The notes: generated by a model not told the origin, from the letters alone. 64,000 nucleotides of DNA from Candidatus Peribacteria bacterium (GCA_023898485.1 CP060225.1:620001-684000); one strand, 5' to 3'. Numbered from the stretch's first letter, positions 24,097 to 35,272 are shown. Made by a program: numbers and translations.

Positions 24097-24969
24097 CTAG
24101 TCTAGCTCACGAAAATCGATCGGAGTCTGCCTTCCTCTTCCCATCAGCCAGAGATATTTCTGACCACTCTCCAGCATACCCACATCTCCCCTATATAATA
24201 CAGTTACACTATACTGCGAATCCTTTCTCGCCCTTTCTCACCCTTTCTCGCCCTCTATCAACCTCCCAAAACACTGTTCAAGTGTTTTGATATTATGCCA
24301 CTTCGTCCTCTTGGGATTGAAAAATCTCTCTATCGTCTTCTCCATCGCGAAATGACTCCACTCTGTCGGCAAGACCGTATCTACATCGCTGTCATTGAGT
24401 TTTCTGAGATCGAACTTCACGACCTTATTGATCAGATAGTTTCTCGGACTGAGTGAGCGGAGGAAATATTTCCACTGACGCACATCACGTCCTCGTCGCA
24501 CAAACGGTCGATGAAACTGCTTCGTCCCCAACTGTGCTGCTGTCCTCTGATACTCACTTGCCCACTGCTCCAATCATATTTGCATCATATTGATCGACTG
24601 TGTTGATTGTTCCTGCTGCACCAATTGTCCCGATTCAGCCAAATATCCTATCTTCCCTACCAATGATTTCCCAAAAGCAGTCATCACATAGTTTTTATAG
24701 AGTGGAAGGACCCTTTCTCGCTCTTTCTCGCTCTTTCTCGCTCTTTCTCGCCCTATTTCTCCGACCGGAGGGAGGAGGATATAATCACACCCTTCCGCTA
24801 CCAAACAATCATAACCGACCTGAACGATCTCGAGCTGTCTGGCTCGTGTTTTGTCACCAAGCGGTCGTGCATCTGCATCATAATACACCACATACTCATG
24901 ATCATATCTATGGAGAAAACGAAACAACTCCAAACTATCATTTCCTATACTCACCACACCAATCTTCAT
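24097..24969 (-). CDS. Unknown protein, distantly Asp/Glu-racemase-like
   Basis: About 290 aa. The N-terminus MKIGVVSIGNDSLELFRFL, followed by VVYYDADARPLGDKTRA and a helix before YILLPPVGEIG, recalls the first domain of glutamate/aspartate racemases (strand-Asp, then Y.D....P.G.K). I cannot place the catalytic cysteines (the family's N-C-T motif is not seen), so a catalytic role is doubtful. A GAGAAAGAGC microsatellite (24711-24755) encodes an Arg/Glu/Lys run, and a similar tract recurs at the C-terminus (24221-24245). I chose ATG 24969 over GTG 24972. It follows the next gene by 21 bp in the same operon. Confidence 0.6.
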
Positions 24970-24990
24970 CACATCACCAACAAGGTAAAA

Positions 24991-25581
24991 TTACTGCCAA
25001 TAATTGATCGTTCTCTGACGTCTTCTCACATACGACTGCAAAGCGGGGACAAACTCATCAAGAACATCTGTCGTCTGCATCACCACAATATCTTCCTCCT
25101 GTCCCACTCGACAGAGCGGATACTGACTCTTGGTATATCCTCACCCAAAAGTAGCTCGTTTATTCATACAGCGGAGCTTATCCTGCTCCAATATATCATA
25201 CAAATATCACTGCACACGGAGCAAAAAGACACGCTCAAACGAATCCATCGCATCAGTAATCAGTGTCGCAAACTGTGCAAGCTTCCTCTGTTGACTCTCA
25301 TACCCCAACGCCACCGACAACCAATAATCACTATCCTCCGCAATAGACGTTTGCTGACTATAAAGACGTGCTGTCTCTGTCAATTCAGTTGCACGATTAG
25401 AGGCTTGTTCTATAAGACCTATATACTCCGTACAATACCTTTCACCAGCATCGATAGTCACACGCACTTGTCCATTCTGTATCTGACAAAACATCCTCTC
25501 CTCAAAAAATCCAAAAACAGTCGATCAGACCCCCATCACGATCATCCCTAGTCCCATCACGATCCGCTGTTTCATGTACAT
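24991..25581 (-). CDS. Unknown single-spanning membrane protein
   Basis: 196 aa from ATG 25581 (or 25575) to TAA 24991. The N-terminus has one hydrophobic, Gly/Met/Val-rich segment (RIVMGLGMIVMGVGSTVFGFF), then a soluble helical domain. I recognise no family. It lies between holA and the racemase-like gene with short gaps, so one transcript is likely. Confidence 0.7.
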
Positions 25582-25633
25582 CAGATACAAATAAACCATT
25601 TGTTACCACTTGCTACTATGTGTTACCACTTAC

Positions 25634-26611
25634 TACTATCGCTTTCAGTTGTCATCGAACTTCATCTTCTCATATTGTACCTGATTTGACATCATATTCA
25701 ATACCAAGCATCCCACGAAAAAATCCTCTCACTCTCTCGCCGCCATCATAGTCGAGTTCTGCTTGTGCGAGTTTCATCAGTTTCGCTACTCCAAACGGTG
25801 GCGCCTTGAGCTCTTTGGCAAGTTGTTTGGCATCCATGCCCTGGGAGATACCCTCCATCATCGGGATGAGTAGCCTCAGTCACCGAGTGGCTGATCCCCA
25901 GAAGATCGCCCAATATCCACCCGTATCACGCACACTATCGATCAGTCTGATCGCTCCTGATGGATCTTCTCTGAACACCAGATGCACAAAAGCGAACGTA
26001 TCTGCCTCTCCATCACCACTCGTGATCAGACGAAGTTCCTCATCAGACACGCTCATCACATCATGTGCACGCATTCGTCGTTGGACTTTGTCCACTTCAG
26101 ACAGGACGCGTCTTGTGTCTGTCCCTACTCGCTCGATCAGCTGATCATATTGATCCGAAGTCAACGTATCAGGATACTCAGCACGAAGTCGTGATCTCAA
26201 CTTCGCAGGAGTCAGAGTATCATATTCTTTGATAGTTGCAGCGTCTTTCATCCACTTGTAGTCAGAGGTTCTTTTGTCAGGTTTGGCAGAGATACAGACC
26301 ACCCAGAGCTCATCAGGCCACTGCTCTACCAGACGCTTGAGTTGACTGACAATCACACCAATATCATCCACCGAACGCTTGTCGCCTCATCCATTATCCA
26401 GTGGTACCCCATCGATCACCAGCATCCTCTGTTGCGCAAACAGTCCTCCTCCCTGCAGCTGACTCAGCATATCACTCGTCTCCCGCTCACCACGAAAAGA
26501 CAGGACAGACCCCTCTCCATGTTTGTCTACGAAACCCTGCGTCCATCTCGCCAATTCACGATCCAGACGATAACTATCTTCTCCAGTAAAAAGATACAAA
26601 TGCTGCGCCAT
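25634..26611 (-). CDS. holA: DNA polymerase III delta subunit
   Basis: 325 aa, close to the family length (about 340). It starts MAQHLYLFTGEDSYRLDREL, the typical HolA N-terminal strand and AAA+ nucleotide-site remnant. The middle has WPDELWVVCISAKPDKR and ELRLITSGDGEADTFAFVHLV, as in the domain II/III region, and the C-terminal helical collar follows. HolA opens the sliding clamp as part of the clamp loader. Four UGA codons are read as Gly. The end (TAG 25634) overlaps a short TTACCACT repeat. Confidence 0.85.
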
Positions 26612-27175
26612 CAGAAAGATACAAATAAAACTATGTACACTACTTACACGATTTACTCTTCTTATACTATTCCCTCCCTCCAAAGTCGAGACAAAATAAG
26701 AAATTCACCGCATACCCAACCATACAAATAATGTATCCATCGCGAACACAGTCTGAGAATCTTGATATTCATAATAGAGGGATATAGTGATTGTGTTGCA
26801 AACACGGTCTGAGAATTACTATTCATACGTCAATACAGATTATACTAGACATCGTGACTCGGGACCCGCTTGCGGGGAGGAACGATGATCCGTAAAAACA
26901 ACACGAATAACAATCTATATAGAAGACTGTTTGCAACTTGATCTTTTTTGGTTCGTTTTTTGCATCAAGGCAAAAAATGAACGTAAGTAAAGTAAGTCTC
27001 AGCGAAGCGATAAGCATCGAGGAAAAAAGTGAACATAAAGCACTAAACAATAAATCCTTCGCCCTTCAGGCACCTCCTTTTCCAAAGGAGGACCAAAAGA
27101 ACCATTGCAAAACTCCCCTCAATCTATTAAGCTGCTATAATACTCTTACACTGTTATACCCTTACGCTTTCCCCT
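26612..27175. other. 564-bp region without a convincing gene
   Basis: Contains two copies of a motif AACACRGTCTGAGAAT (about 26740 and 26800), a CGGGACCCGC...GCGGG hairpin (26860s), a stretch starting about 26940 (TTTTTTGGTTCGTTTTTTGC) that looks like old coding or repeat sequence, and CCTCCTTTTCCAAAGGAGG (27076-27094), a palindromic element related to one at 31109. A TATAAT at about 27136 may start transcription of the yidD-fmt gene. Confidence 0.4.
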
Positions 27176-29047
27176 ATGCTCTCCCGCCTCAATCATCTCG
27201 CAGCTCGACCTATCATCTGGATCATCTATGTATACCAGTGGACATTCTCTCCGGACAAATCACCCCTTTTTGCCCCATTTCTCAGAGGTCGTATCTGTGC
27301 CCATGAGCCCCACTGTAGCGCTTATAGCATTCAAGTACTGAAAAAATACGGTTTATTTCCTGGTATCATCTACATGGTTGATCGCATCTCCTCCTGCACT
27401 CCTAGTCATCATATCAAGCATGACCCCGCTACCCTCCGTGTAGTCTTCGCCAGCTCTGCGCCCATCGGCGTCCCCTTCCTCAAAAAAATCGCATCAGACC
27501 CTCGCTATGATCTCATAGGAGTCGTGACCAACCCCGACACCGCATCTGGGAGATGAATGAAAGTCAGACCAAACACTATCAAAGAAACAGCTAACCGCCT
27601 CATACAGTCTAATGAAGTCTCCCCCTGTGAAGGGGGATGTCACGAAGTGACAGGGTGTTCTCAGTGAAAATATGATATTGTACTACTACACTGACTCACT
27701 GGTCGTCCTGAAAAAAATTTTCTTCCGTGGCTTAAAAAAGAATTAGAATCACAATGACATACTGTTCACACACCACTGCTTCCTGATCCTGACAATATAA
27801 CCATAGATGAAAAAGTCACTTATCTATTAGAAAACTACACATTGGACTCTAATACAATAATAATTGGTCATAGCTTGGGGTCACTAATTGGTATGAAAAC
27901 AATAGAAAAACTACAAAAACCTATTGCATGATTTGTATCCATAGCATGAATGTATGACCGATGGGCAACAAACAAAAGAAAAAAATCAAAACCTGAGAAA
28001 TACATTAATTATGAAGAAATTAAAAGTAAGTATGGACAGATCAATCGAGACATTGAAAATATCAAAAGAAATTGTATATCATTTTATGTTATATCAGATG
28101 ATAACGATGAAGAAGTACCACAAAAACACCAAATTCAACTAAAAGAAATGCTAAGTGCGTGATTCATTCATGGAAAGGCACAAAGGTCACATCTCACAGC
28201 AGAAAAAGAGCCACTCATTCTAGAATGAATAAATAATTTTTTCTGATCTATGAAAGAAAAATCCTTCATCTCCACTCCCAATTCTCTCCGTCTCGACAGC
28301 AAAAAATATGCTGACGAAGCAGCACAATTCCAATCATGGCTAGAAGAGAAAAAACCAGATCTCCTCGTCGTGATAGCATACGGCAAAATCATCCCCCAGC
28401 ATATCCTCGACATCCCTGCCATCGCTCCGATCAATGTCCATGGCTCACTCTTACCTAAGTATCGTGGCGCAAGTCCGATACAATCAGTACTTCTGAATGA
28501 TGAAAAAGAAACAGGCATCACGATCATGCGTATGGATGCATGACTCGACACCGGCCCTATGCTGAGCAAAAAATCATTTCCCCTCACCATCCATACCACT
28601 GCTCTGGATATTATTGATCGCTTCCAAGACTTCGGTCCCAAGCAGCTCGTCGATACCATGCGAGACTATGCCAAAGGCCATATCTCTGAACAAATACAAA
28701 ACGATGCGGAAGCCACCCATACATCCAAACTCTCCAAATCTGACGGACTCATCGACCCATGGAGCCAGTCACTCCACGAGATCAACAATATCTATCGTGG
28801 TTGTTTTTTGCGACCCAAAGCACATTTTATCCTGCCTGATGGACGAGGTGAGCACACGGGCAAAACCATCACCATCGACCAGATGACACTCGATAACACT
28901 CTTCGAGACCAGCACAAAAATGAACCACTTCTGGCAACTCGCAACTTGCAACTTGCAACGAACTCTGCAATTACCGTACTCACCCTCAAACCCGAAAATT
29001 CCAAAGCTATCAGTCGAGAAGACTTTCTCAATGGCTACCAAAACTAG
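27176..29047 (+). CDS. Fusion YidD - Fmt, with an RBBP9/YdeN-type hydrolase inserted inside Fmt
   Basis: One 623-aa frame with no TAA or TAG. Residues 1-90 are YidD-like (membrane insertion factor): YQWTFSP, then CAHEPHCSAYSIQVLKKYG and a terminal HDP. Residues about 91-145 are the start of methionyl-tRNA formyltransferase (LRVVFASSAPIGVPFLKK, GVVTNPDTASGRGMKVRP). Residues about 162-355 are an alpha/beta hydrolase of the RBBP9/YdeN type (YDIVLLHGLTG, nucleophile elbow IIGHSLGS, acid in SDDNDEEVP, histidine in RSHLTAEKEPLI). From about 360 Fmt resumes (PDLLVVIAYGKIIPQ, INVHGSLLPKYRGASPIQ, TGITIMRMDAGLDTG). The insertion falls in a surface loop of Fmt, so both enzymes could fold. The three-part design is new to me. 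Start: first ATG before the YidD part. Confidence 0.85.
27618..27664 (+). repeat. Palindromic dispersed element translated inside the fusion gene
   Basis: Two adjacent hairpins, CCCCCTGTGAAGGGGG and TGTCACGAAGTGACA, followed by GGGTG. They encode PCEGGCHEVTGC at the junction between Fmt and the inserted hydrolase. A related element is translated in the RluA-family gene at 34548-34595. Confidence 0.7.
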
Positions 29048-29084
29048 ACCAAGGTATTTCTCCAAATTTCTCTAAAATGTAAAG

Positions 29085-29115
29085 ATCATCCGACCACTGA
29101 GTCTGATGATTTTTT
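29085..29115 (+). terminator. Terminator after yidD-fmt
   Basis: ATCATCCGA pairs with TCTGATGAT (one mismatch), followed by TTTTTT. Confidence 0.75.
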
Positions 29116-29180
29116 GAAAAATTGAAACATATACCATACACTACAATATGTAAACCTTTATACGATACCATTATTCATCA

Positions 29181-30101
29181 ATGGATAAAACACACACATG
29201 GAAAAAGATTATCAAAAAGTTCCATCCTATTGGACTCAAATGATTAAATGATAAAGCAAAACTTCTTGATAGATCAGAAGTGAAATATGTCGTCCACCAA
29301 AAACACTTAGGAGCTATTTTTCATGAGATGATCAAGGATTTTGACATCCTCACTATAGATAAAAAAAATGTCTTCAAATACGAAAGTATCTATATGGATA
29401 CACCTGAACATGATTTTTATCATGCACATAATCGTGGTGAAAAAGATAGAATCAAAGTGAGAACCAGACGCTACATGGATTCTGATCTCACATTCTTCGA
29501 GTTCAAACACAGAGATCACGACGTCGTTAGAAAATATAGATACGCTATCGACATGTCTCAACATGGACAGGTAGATGAGACGGCAAAGCGATTTGTGAGA
29601 GATACACACAATGCTATCTATGGAACTGATTTTGAAAAAGAACTCGTCCCTAGTATGGTAACCAAATACAAACGCATCACTCTCGTCCACAAAAACGGCT
29701 GAGAAAGAATCACTATTGATCTCGATCTCAAACTCGGACTCCCCGATGCCAAGAAAAAAGACTACAACATCCCTCATATCGCCATCATCGAACTCAAAAC
29801 AGCAGAAAAACAGACTCCAACGCATGATATCTTTACTCGTCACGATATCTCTGAGAAATCCGCATGCTCCAAATACTGTCTTGCTCACTACTATCTCGAT
29901 GAAGTCTGTGATCGAGATCATTTTAAGACTACCATACAGCATATTGCTGATCTTGCCAAGACCGATATCAATAACGTGCTGGATACCGAACCGTCCAATA
30001 CATTCGTCAGAGATCACACTATTACTATCACAAACTCAACACTTATCACTCCGCCATCCAAAAGAGCAACAAAAGCAAAAGACGGCAACCCTATAGCATA
30101 G
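29181..30101 (+). CDS. VTC-domain protein (polyphosphate polymerase-like)
   Basis: 306 aa. The pattern fits the VTC domain (tunnel fold, CYTH-like superfamily): LDRSEVKYVVHQKHLGAIF, then YESIYMDTPEHDFYHAH, RIKVRTRRYMDSDLTFFEFKHR, VTKYKRITL, RITIDLDLKL and IAIIELKT. These alternate basic residues in strands that line a phosphate tunnel, with the metal-binding ExK and E residues. In other organisms such proteins make polyphosphate from ATP. Bacterial copies often stand alone, as here. Start ATG 29181, with CATTAT 6 nt upstream and no Shine-Dalgarno. Confidence 0.85.
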
Positions 30102-30188
30102 CCTACATATTCACGATCCTTGATCGATCACTATATATGCGATATAGCGATACTAACTGAAAAAAGTATGTGTTTCTTGATCTTGATG

Positions 30189-30216
30189 AGTGCCTCGTGT
30201 GGTAGGCACTTTTTTC
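30189..30216 (+). terminator. Terminator after the VTC gene
   Basis: AGTGCCT/AGGCACT stem with 8-nt loop, then TTTTTTC. The rest of 30217-30390 shows no gene. Confidence 0.85.
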
Positions 30217-30390
30217 TTATGTCTATCACAATGAATATCAAGTGCACTGTCTCTATTCCACCTAGTGTGCTTGGATATCTTATATCGTAAGAGGTGTCTT
30301 TGTGAGTGTGTTGATATTGGTTATAGACATTACTGATTGAGTGCGGATATCACTTCTACAGTTTTGGGGATGGGATGATTTTGAGGTAAA

Positions 30391-30420
30391 AAAAAGATCT
30401 CATTAAACACGAGATCTTTT
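30391..30420 (-). terminator. Terminator of the 172-aa gene
   Basis: AGATCTC/GAGATCT stem, 9-nt loop, T-run on the minus strand (A-run on plus); usable in both directions. Confidence 0.85.
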
Positions 30421-30423
30421 AAA

Positions 30424-30942
30424 TTATAATACACATCAAAGAGAGCTACAATAAGATGCAAAGTACTTATCTTCAATAGACTTTACCGTATCACGCAATT
30501 TGGCAGCTCTATTGACATTTTGATTCGCGATTGCTTGTTGCTCTTTTTTGATCGCGGCACCCAGTGTTGAATTTTCATCTTTTTCATCCAAATAGTGTTT
30601 TCTTGACCACCATACAGATGAAACAGGAATACAATCTTCCTTCTTGCGAAAGGTAAGTAGTGGATTGTATACCTCTCCAAAAGTTACATTTATAGATAAC
30701 TTTTGGTTTTGTGGCATGATCATCCGACACTGTATAGTATCACCTTTGTAGGTGACTTCTATGACAGTCATCTTTTCTTTCACATCTTCCTCATGAGGAA
30801 AGACAGAGCATTCTGACATAGGATCTAATACCTTTTTGTCAAGAAAGATTTCTCCCTCTGCGGTAATGTATATATTACTCAGATGAGTAATGTAAAAGAG
30901 GGTTTGTGTCTCTGTTTTCAAAATTTTTAATGGTAAATTCAT
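30424..30942 (-). CDS. Unknown 172-aa soluble protein
   Basis: From ATG 30942 to TAA 30424; one UGA near the end is read as Gly (SSLGCVL). The N-terminal half looks like a beta-rich domain (LFYITHLSNIYITAEGEIFL, MTVIEVTYKGDTIQCRMIM), and the C-terminal half is helical (AAIKKEQQAIANQNVNRAAKL). The last part vaguely resembles UvrB/UvrC-motif helices, not enough to name. It is convergent with the VTC gene; each has its own terminator. Confidence 0.7.
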
Positions 30943-31167
30943 AATTTTTGATTTTTAAGTTTAATATTTATTTTACAACTTAATGATAATCATCTGCGAA
31001 AAAAAAATCAAGACCATTTTAATTATTTTATGATATTATACACATTGCATCATCTCCCCACATTACTATTATTAAAAAATCCTCTGGTCCGAATATCGGA
31101 CTATCTCCTTTCCCAAAGGAGAACCCACTTGCCACTATTTTGCTACTATGTGTCACCACTTACCACC

Positions 31168-31845
31168 ATGTCTACACTCCATCCTGCCACCCTTGCTTTC
31201 CTCGATGCTATCGCTGAGTACAATACCAGAGCATATTTTGCTAGTGTGAAGGATCTCTATACTGAAATCCTCGCATCCGTCACGGAACTGTGTCAGTATC
31301 TCATCGATGAGACGGGAGTCAGGCATGCCGATGGTGGACCACTCAGTCCTAAGGACTGTCTCTTTCGTATCTATCGCGACGCTCGCAGACTCAAGGAGTG
31401 AGATCCACTCTACAAGCACAACTTCTGATTTGTGATCTCGCCCACGGGCAAAAAAGATTCCATCGCAGGCTATTATATCCATATCGAGCCTGGTAATAGT
31501 TTTTTTGCATGTGGAATGTACTGGCCATCAAGCAGTGAACTAAAAAATCTCAGACAGCATCTGGCAGAAGAAGGTATTATCTACCTGACCCATACCCATC
31601 ATCCAGATTTTGTCGAGCGTTTTGGACAGGTACAGGGTGAGATGCTCACAGGGATGCCACGCTGATTCCAGCATTATGATCATCATATCAACCTCATCAA
31701 AATGAAGCAGCATCTTGTCTATCATTACTATACAGATGAAGAGGTATTGTCAGACACTTTTGTTGATCAATTGTTGGATGACATCCAAGTAGTCAAACCA
31801 TGGGCTTCCCGGCTTGCGCATGCCGCTACAACGCCCTTGCAATAA
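31168..31845 (+). CDS. DUF2461 family protein
   Basis: 225 aa. LAFLDAIAEYNTRAYFASVKDLYTEI followed by CLFRIYRDARRLKEGDPLYKHNFGFVIS and YYIHIEPGNSFFACGMYWP is the signature order of DUF2461 (TIGR02453), whose function is not known. I start at ATG 31168, where the family's N-terminus begins. The preceding 60 nt contain the dispersed TTGCTACTATGTG repeat also seen at 25605-25640. Two UGA are read as Gly. Confidence 0.85.
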
Positions 31846-31901
31846 AGCATAGAAATACTATTGTACTATCATTTCTTTTTGCCTCTTTTGTATATTCTGC
31901 T

Positions 31902-32672
31902 ATGCTTCGAACCATCTTCATCTATGCTCTTATCACTGCTATCGCGACCGGCGTCGGTGCACTCCCCTTTGCGTTCAAAAAACACTTCTCTCCAACACAA
32001 CAGGCTATTGCACAGGCAATCGCTGCCGCTCTCATGATCACAGCAAGTTTTGGTATGATATATGAGTGATTACATTTTACCGAACATGGTCTCAGTAGTA
32101 TCACACTCTGACTCTCACGGTCAGCTCGAGGTGTTGTTGGTGGAATACTTTTGGGTTTAGTGTTTATTCTCTTTGCTGATAAGATTATTAGTAAGCGTGA
32201 TGATCTTTCTCTTGGTCAACTCAGCACCGCTGATACCAAAAAAGTACTTTTGATAGTGGGTATCATGACACTTCATAGTTTTGCTGAAGGTGTGGCGATT
32301 GGCGTCTCGTTCGAACCTGCATTGAGTTTCGGTGTTTTTATCGCTCTAGCGATGGCTATTCACAATATTCCTGAATGATTAGCAATATCCAGTGTCATGA
32401 CGTCCAAAGGTATTCCTCGGCGAAAAGCTGGTCTGTGGAGTATCTTCTCTTCATTGCCCCAACCGCTTATGGCAATTCCTGCGTTTCTTTTTGTAGAGCA
32501 CTTTAGTGTGTTCTTGCCTGTCGGACTTGGTTTTGCAGCAGGAGCAATGTTGCGAATGTGTTTTTCTGAACTAATACCTGATGCCTTAGAAGGTGCTCCT
32601 GCCAGCACGATTGCAACGATTGCAACGATTGCAATTACACTGATGATTATGTTCCAGCAAATGCTCCAATAA
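31902..32672 (+). CDS. ZIP-family metal transporter
   Basis: 256 aa with about eight hydrophobic segments. The metal-binding motifs of TM4 and TM5 are present: LHSFAEGVAIG and IHNIPEGLAIS (the second Gly of HNIPEG is a UGA). This is the GufA/ZupT-like group that imports zinc or other divalent metals through the inner membrane. The loop between TM3 and TM4 is short and acidic (SKRDDLSLGQLSTADTKK). Start ATG 31902, with TATATT 5 nt upstream. Confidence 0.9.
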
Positions 32673-32749
32673 ATTTCTTTTCACCTCTTTATGCGTTCTT
32701 TTCGTATTACGATTGTTTGTTATTTAATCATTTGTTATATGGTTCGATT

Positions 32750-34123
32750 ATGATCATAGATTTCATCTCTCTCCCTCGTGATCGTCGCGCAGCACTTATC
32801 CGCGATGTCATCCATCATAGCAAAGAAAAAAACTCCGACCTCAATGCCGTCGTGCGTCGAGAAGACGAATGGGTAGAACACCACATCCAAGAGCAATTGG
32901 ATAAGCCTCTCGGAGGACTTCCCATCATCATCAAGGACAATATCCTGCTCGAAGGGACAATCAATGAAGCCTGCTCCAAGGTATTGGAATGATATGTCGC
33001 ACCTTATACATCTACCATACTTCAAAAACTTATCGACCATGGGGCGCTGGTCATCGGAAAAGCGAATATGGATGAGTTTGCTATGGGAGCGAGTAATGAA
33101 ACTAGTATCTACTGACCAGTAAACAATCCTCATAATATGAATAAAGTACCTGGTGGATCGTCAGGATGATCTGCAGCAGCAGTGGCATCGGGCATGGTAC
33201 CTATAGCACTCGGTACTGACACAGGATGATCGGTAAGACAACCTGCTGCTTTGACATGAATTATCTGACGAAAACCAAGCTACGGACGCTATAGCAGATA
33301 TGGTATCATTGCTATGGGATCATCATTTGATCAGGTAGGTATCTTTGCAACCAGTATAGAAGATATCCAGACACTTGATCTACTGATAGCAGGGATAGAT
33401 GAGAAAGATGAGACGACAGTGAACAGTGGTGAAACAGTCGTGAAACAGTCGTGAAACAGTCGTGAAAAGCCAAAAATTGCCGTGCCGAGGGAATATTTTT
33501 CTGATGCTCTCGATTCAGAAATTGCAAAGATTATACACGAAAAAATACAAGTCTTACGTGATGCAGGATATCAGGTCGACGAAGTGAGTCTGCCTCTTTT
33601 GGATAAAGGTATCCCCACTTACTATACCCTCATCGGCGCAGAGGTGAGCACCAATATGGCGAGATATGATGGTATCCGCTATGGGCTCCAAGGTGACACA
33701 TTTGGGTATGACAAGATTAGTGACTATATCACTTCTATGAGATCTGAATGACTCGGTTCTGAGGTCAAAAGAAGAATCCTGACCGGCGCCTATGTCCTGA
33801 GTAGTAGTCACTATGAGGGCTACTACGTCCGCGCACAGCAAGTCAGAAGACTCCTCCAACAGCAGGTGGAAGAAATTTTCCAACACTACGATCTCATCCT
33901 CGGTCCAACGAGTCCCGAAGTAGCGTGGGATATAGGAAGTAAATCAGATGATCCACTGCGTCTGTATCTCGCAGATCTCTATACGGTGATTGCGAATCTC
34001 GTGGGCTGTCCTGCGATATCTGTCCCTGTGGGAGAGGTAGATGGACTACCAGTGGGGATGCAGCTCATGGGTGCACAGTGATCGGATGAGATCATGCTCG
34101 AGATGGTCAAGGAGATGGGATAG
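32750..34123 (+). CDS. gatA: Glutamyl-tRNA(Gln) amidotransferase subunit A
   Basis: 457 aa, slightly shorter than usual (about 480). The amidase signature is complete: catalytic Lys in PIIIKDNI, then KVPGGSSGGSAAAVASG and GTDTGGSVRQPAALTGI (Ser-cisSer-Lys triad). In both motifs one Gly is encoded by UGA, the best single proof of the genetic code here. It makes Gln-tRNA from Glu-tRNA together with GatB and GatC, which are not in the window. A threefold 11-bp repeat (33429-33465) expands a loop. Start ATG 32750; TTATAT lies 9 nt upstream. Confidence 0.95.
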
Positions 34124-34233
34124 GAATCGCACCCATTTGTTGTAAAAAGCATTCTTAATAAGAGCTCACTAATAGTTTTGTTTTTTCGTGAAGTATGATG
34201 TTTTTCTACGTTCATGATGGCTGACCATACACC

Positions 34234-35205
34234 TTATAGTGGCAAGAAGATATCTACTTCTTGATTTTTTATGTCTACGAATCTGATGCCATATGCTGTT
34301 AGCTGCAAATTTTCGTCGTCTTCTCTATATCCATCATGATAGAGATAATCACCTACAATGGGGAGACCCACACTACTGAGATGATAGCGTATCTGATGAG
34401 TACGCCCCGTGAGGATTTCGAGATGGATCATAGCACGTGGTACGTGGTGTGTGGTGTGTGGTTGTTCTTGTATTGATAATATTTTTGTAATACCTCTTTT
34501 GACGACGGGATAGGGTGTGTGAGGGATGACGTCTGCATCGATGATGTGAACCCCCTCCCACTTCGTGGGTACTCCCCCTTGTCAGGGTGCTACTCACAGA
34601 GATTGCAAAAATTCCTTGCCCTGCTCAGTGATATCACAGAGGGCGCGATAGTACTTCTTGAGTGGAATGGCCTCCTTGGCGTCGATGGTTTCTGCGTCGG
34701 ATTTGGCTTGGAAGAGACTTTTGAAGTACGCCATGCCTTCCTCCGTCTTGGCGGCGAGCATAAGTCCATCCGTCTCACGATCAAGGCGATGAATCAGACC
34801 CGCACGGACGAATGTCCCGATACTGGGTAGGTCCTTGTAACGATGATAGAGAAACCCCACCACCGATGGCTGTCCGACATCTCGGATACTATTGGGATGA
34901 CTGAGGACTCACTTGGGTTTGTAGAGGACCAGATAATCCTCCGTCTCGTGGTACACAGGGAGATCGATCGCAGGTGCTTCGTCCAGTATCCCACCATCCA
35001 CAAAACGGTCGAGTGATGCGATCTCCACTATATCACCGATCTTAGTTTTGGTAGATTTTTTGGCTTTTTTGCCATCGATAGTAATCGCATCACGTGCGAA
35101 GAGATGTTCAAAAAAACTACGAGAATACGAAAACTGCTGTGACAGTCGTTTGTCTAGCCTGACGCCATTCTGATCGATTGTCAATGTCGTGTGGGTGTCT
35201 GACAT
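34234..35205 (-). CDS. RluA-family rRNA pseudouridine synthase
   Basis: 323 aa. N-terminal S4 RNA-binding domain (GVRLDKRLSQQFSYSRSFFE... ITIDGK), then the catalytic domain with motif VRAGLIHRLDRETDGLMLAAKT (catalytic Asp in HRLDRETDG) and the C-terminal motif HLEILTGRTHQIRYHL. It isomerises uridines in 23S rRNA; I cannot tell RluC from RluD. Between the two motifs, 34548-34595 is a palindromic dispersed element translated as PGQGGVPTKWEGV, an extra surface loop. The ATG at 35205 is preferred to TTG 35220 because the S4 domain follows at once. Confidence 0.9.
34548..34595 (-). repeat. Palindromic dispersed element translated inside the RluA-family gene
   Basis: On the minus strand CACCCTGACAAGGGGGAG followed by CCCACGAAGTGGG and AGGGGG. 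Same building blocks as the element at 27618 (CACGAAGTG hairpin next to a CCCCC/GGGGG hairpin). Its length keeps the host frame open. Confidence 0.65.
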
Positions 35206-35272
35206 CAGATTTTTGGACAATAAGTAAACGATGTTCTATACTTAGGTATCTTTATGGTATTATACAAGTCCA

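Noticed and set aside
26938..27306. Plus-strand frame of 122 codons upstream of yidD-fmt
   Set aside because: It overlaps the YidD reading frame and has no family pattern; its first part looks like repeat-derived sequence.
30115..30423. Possible small gene between the VTC gene and the 172-aa gene
   Set aside because: No table-25 frame with protein character; the stretch is explained by two convergent terminators and spacer.
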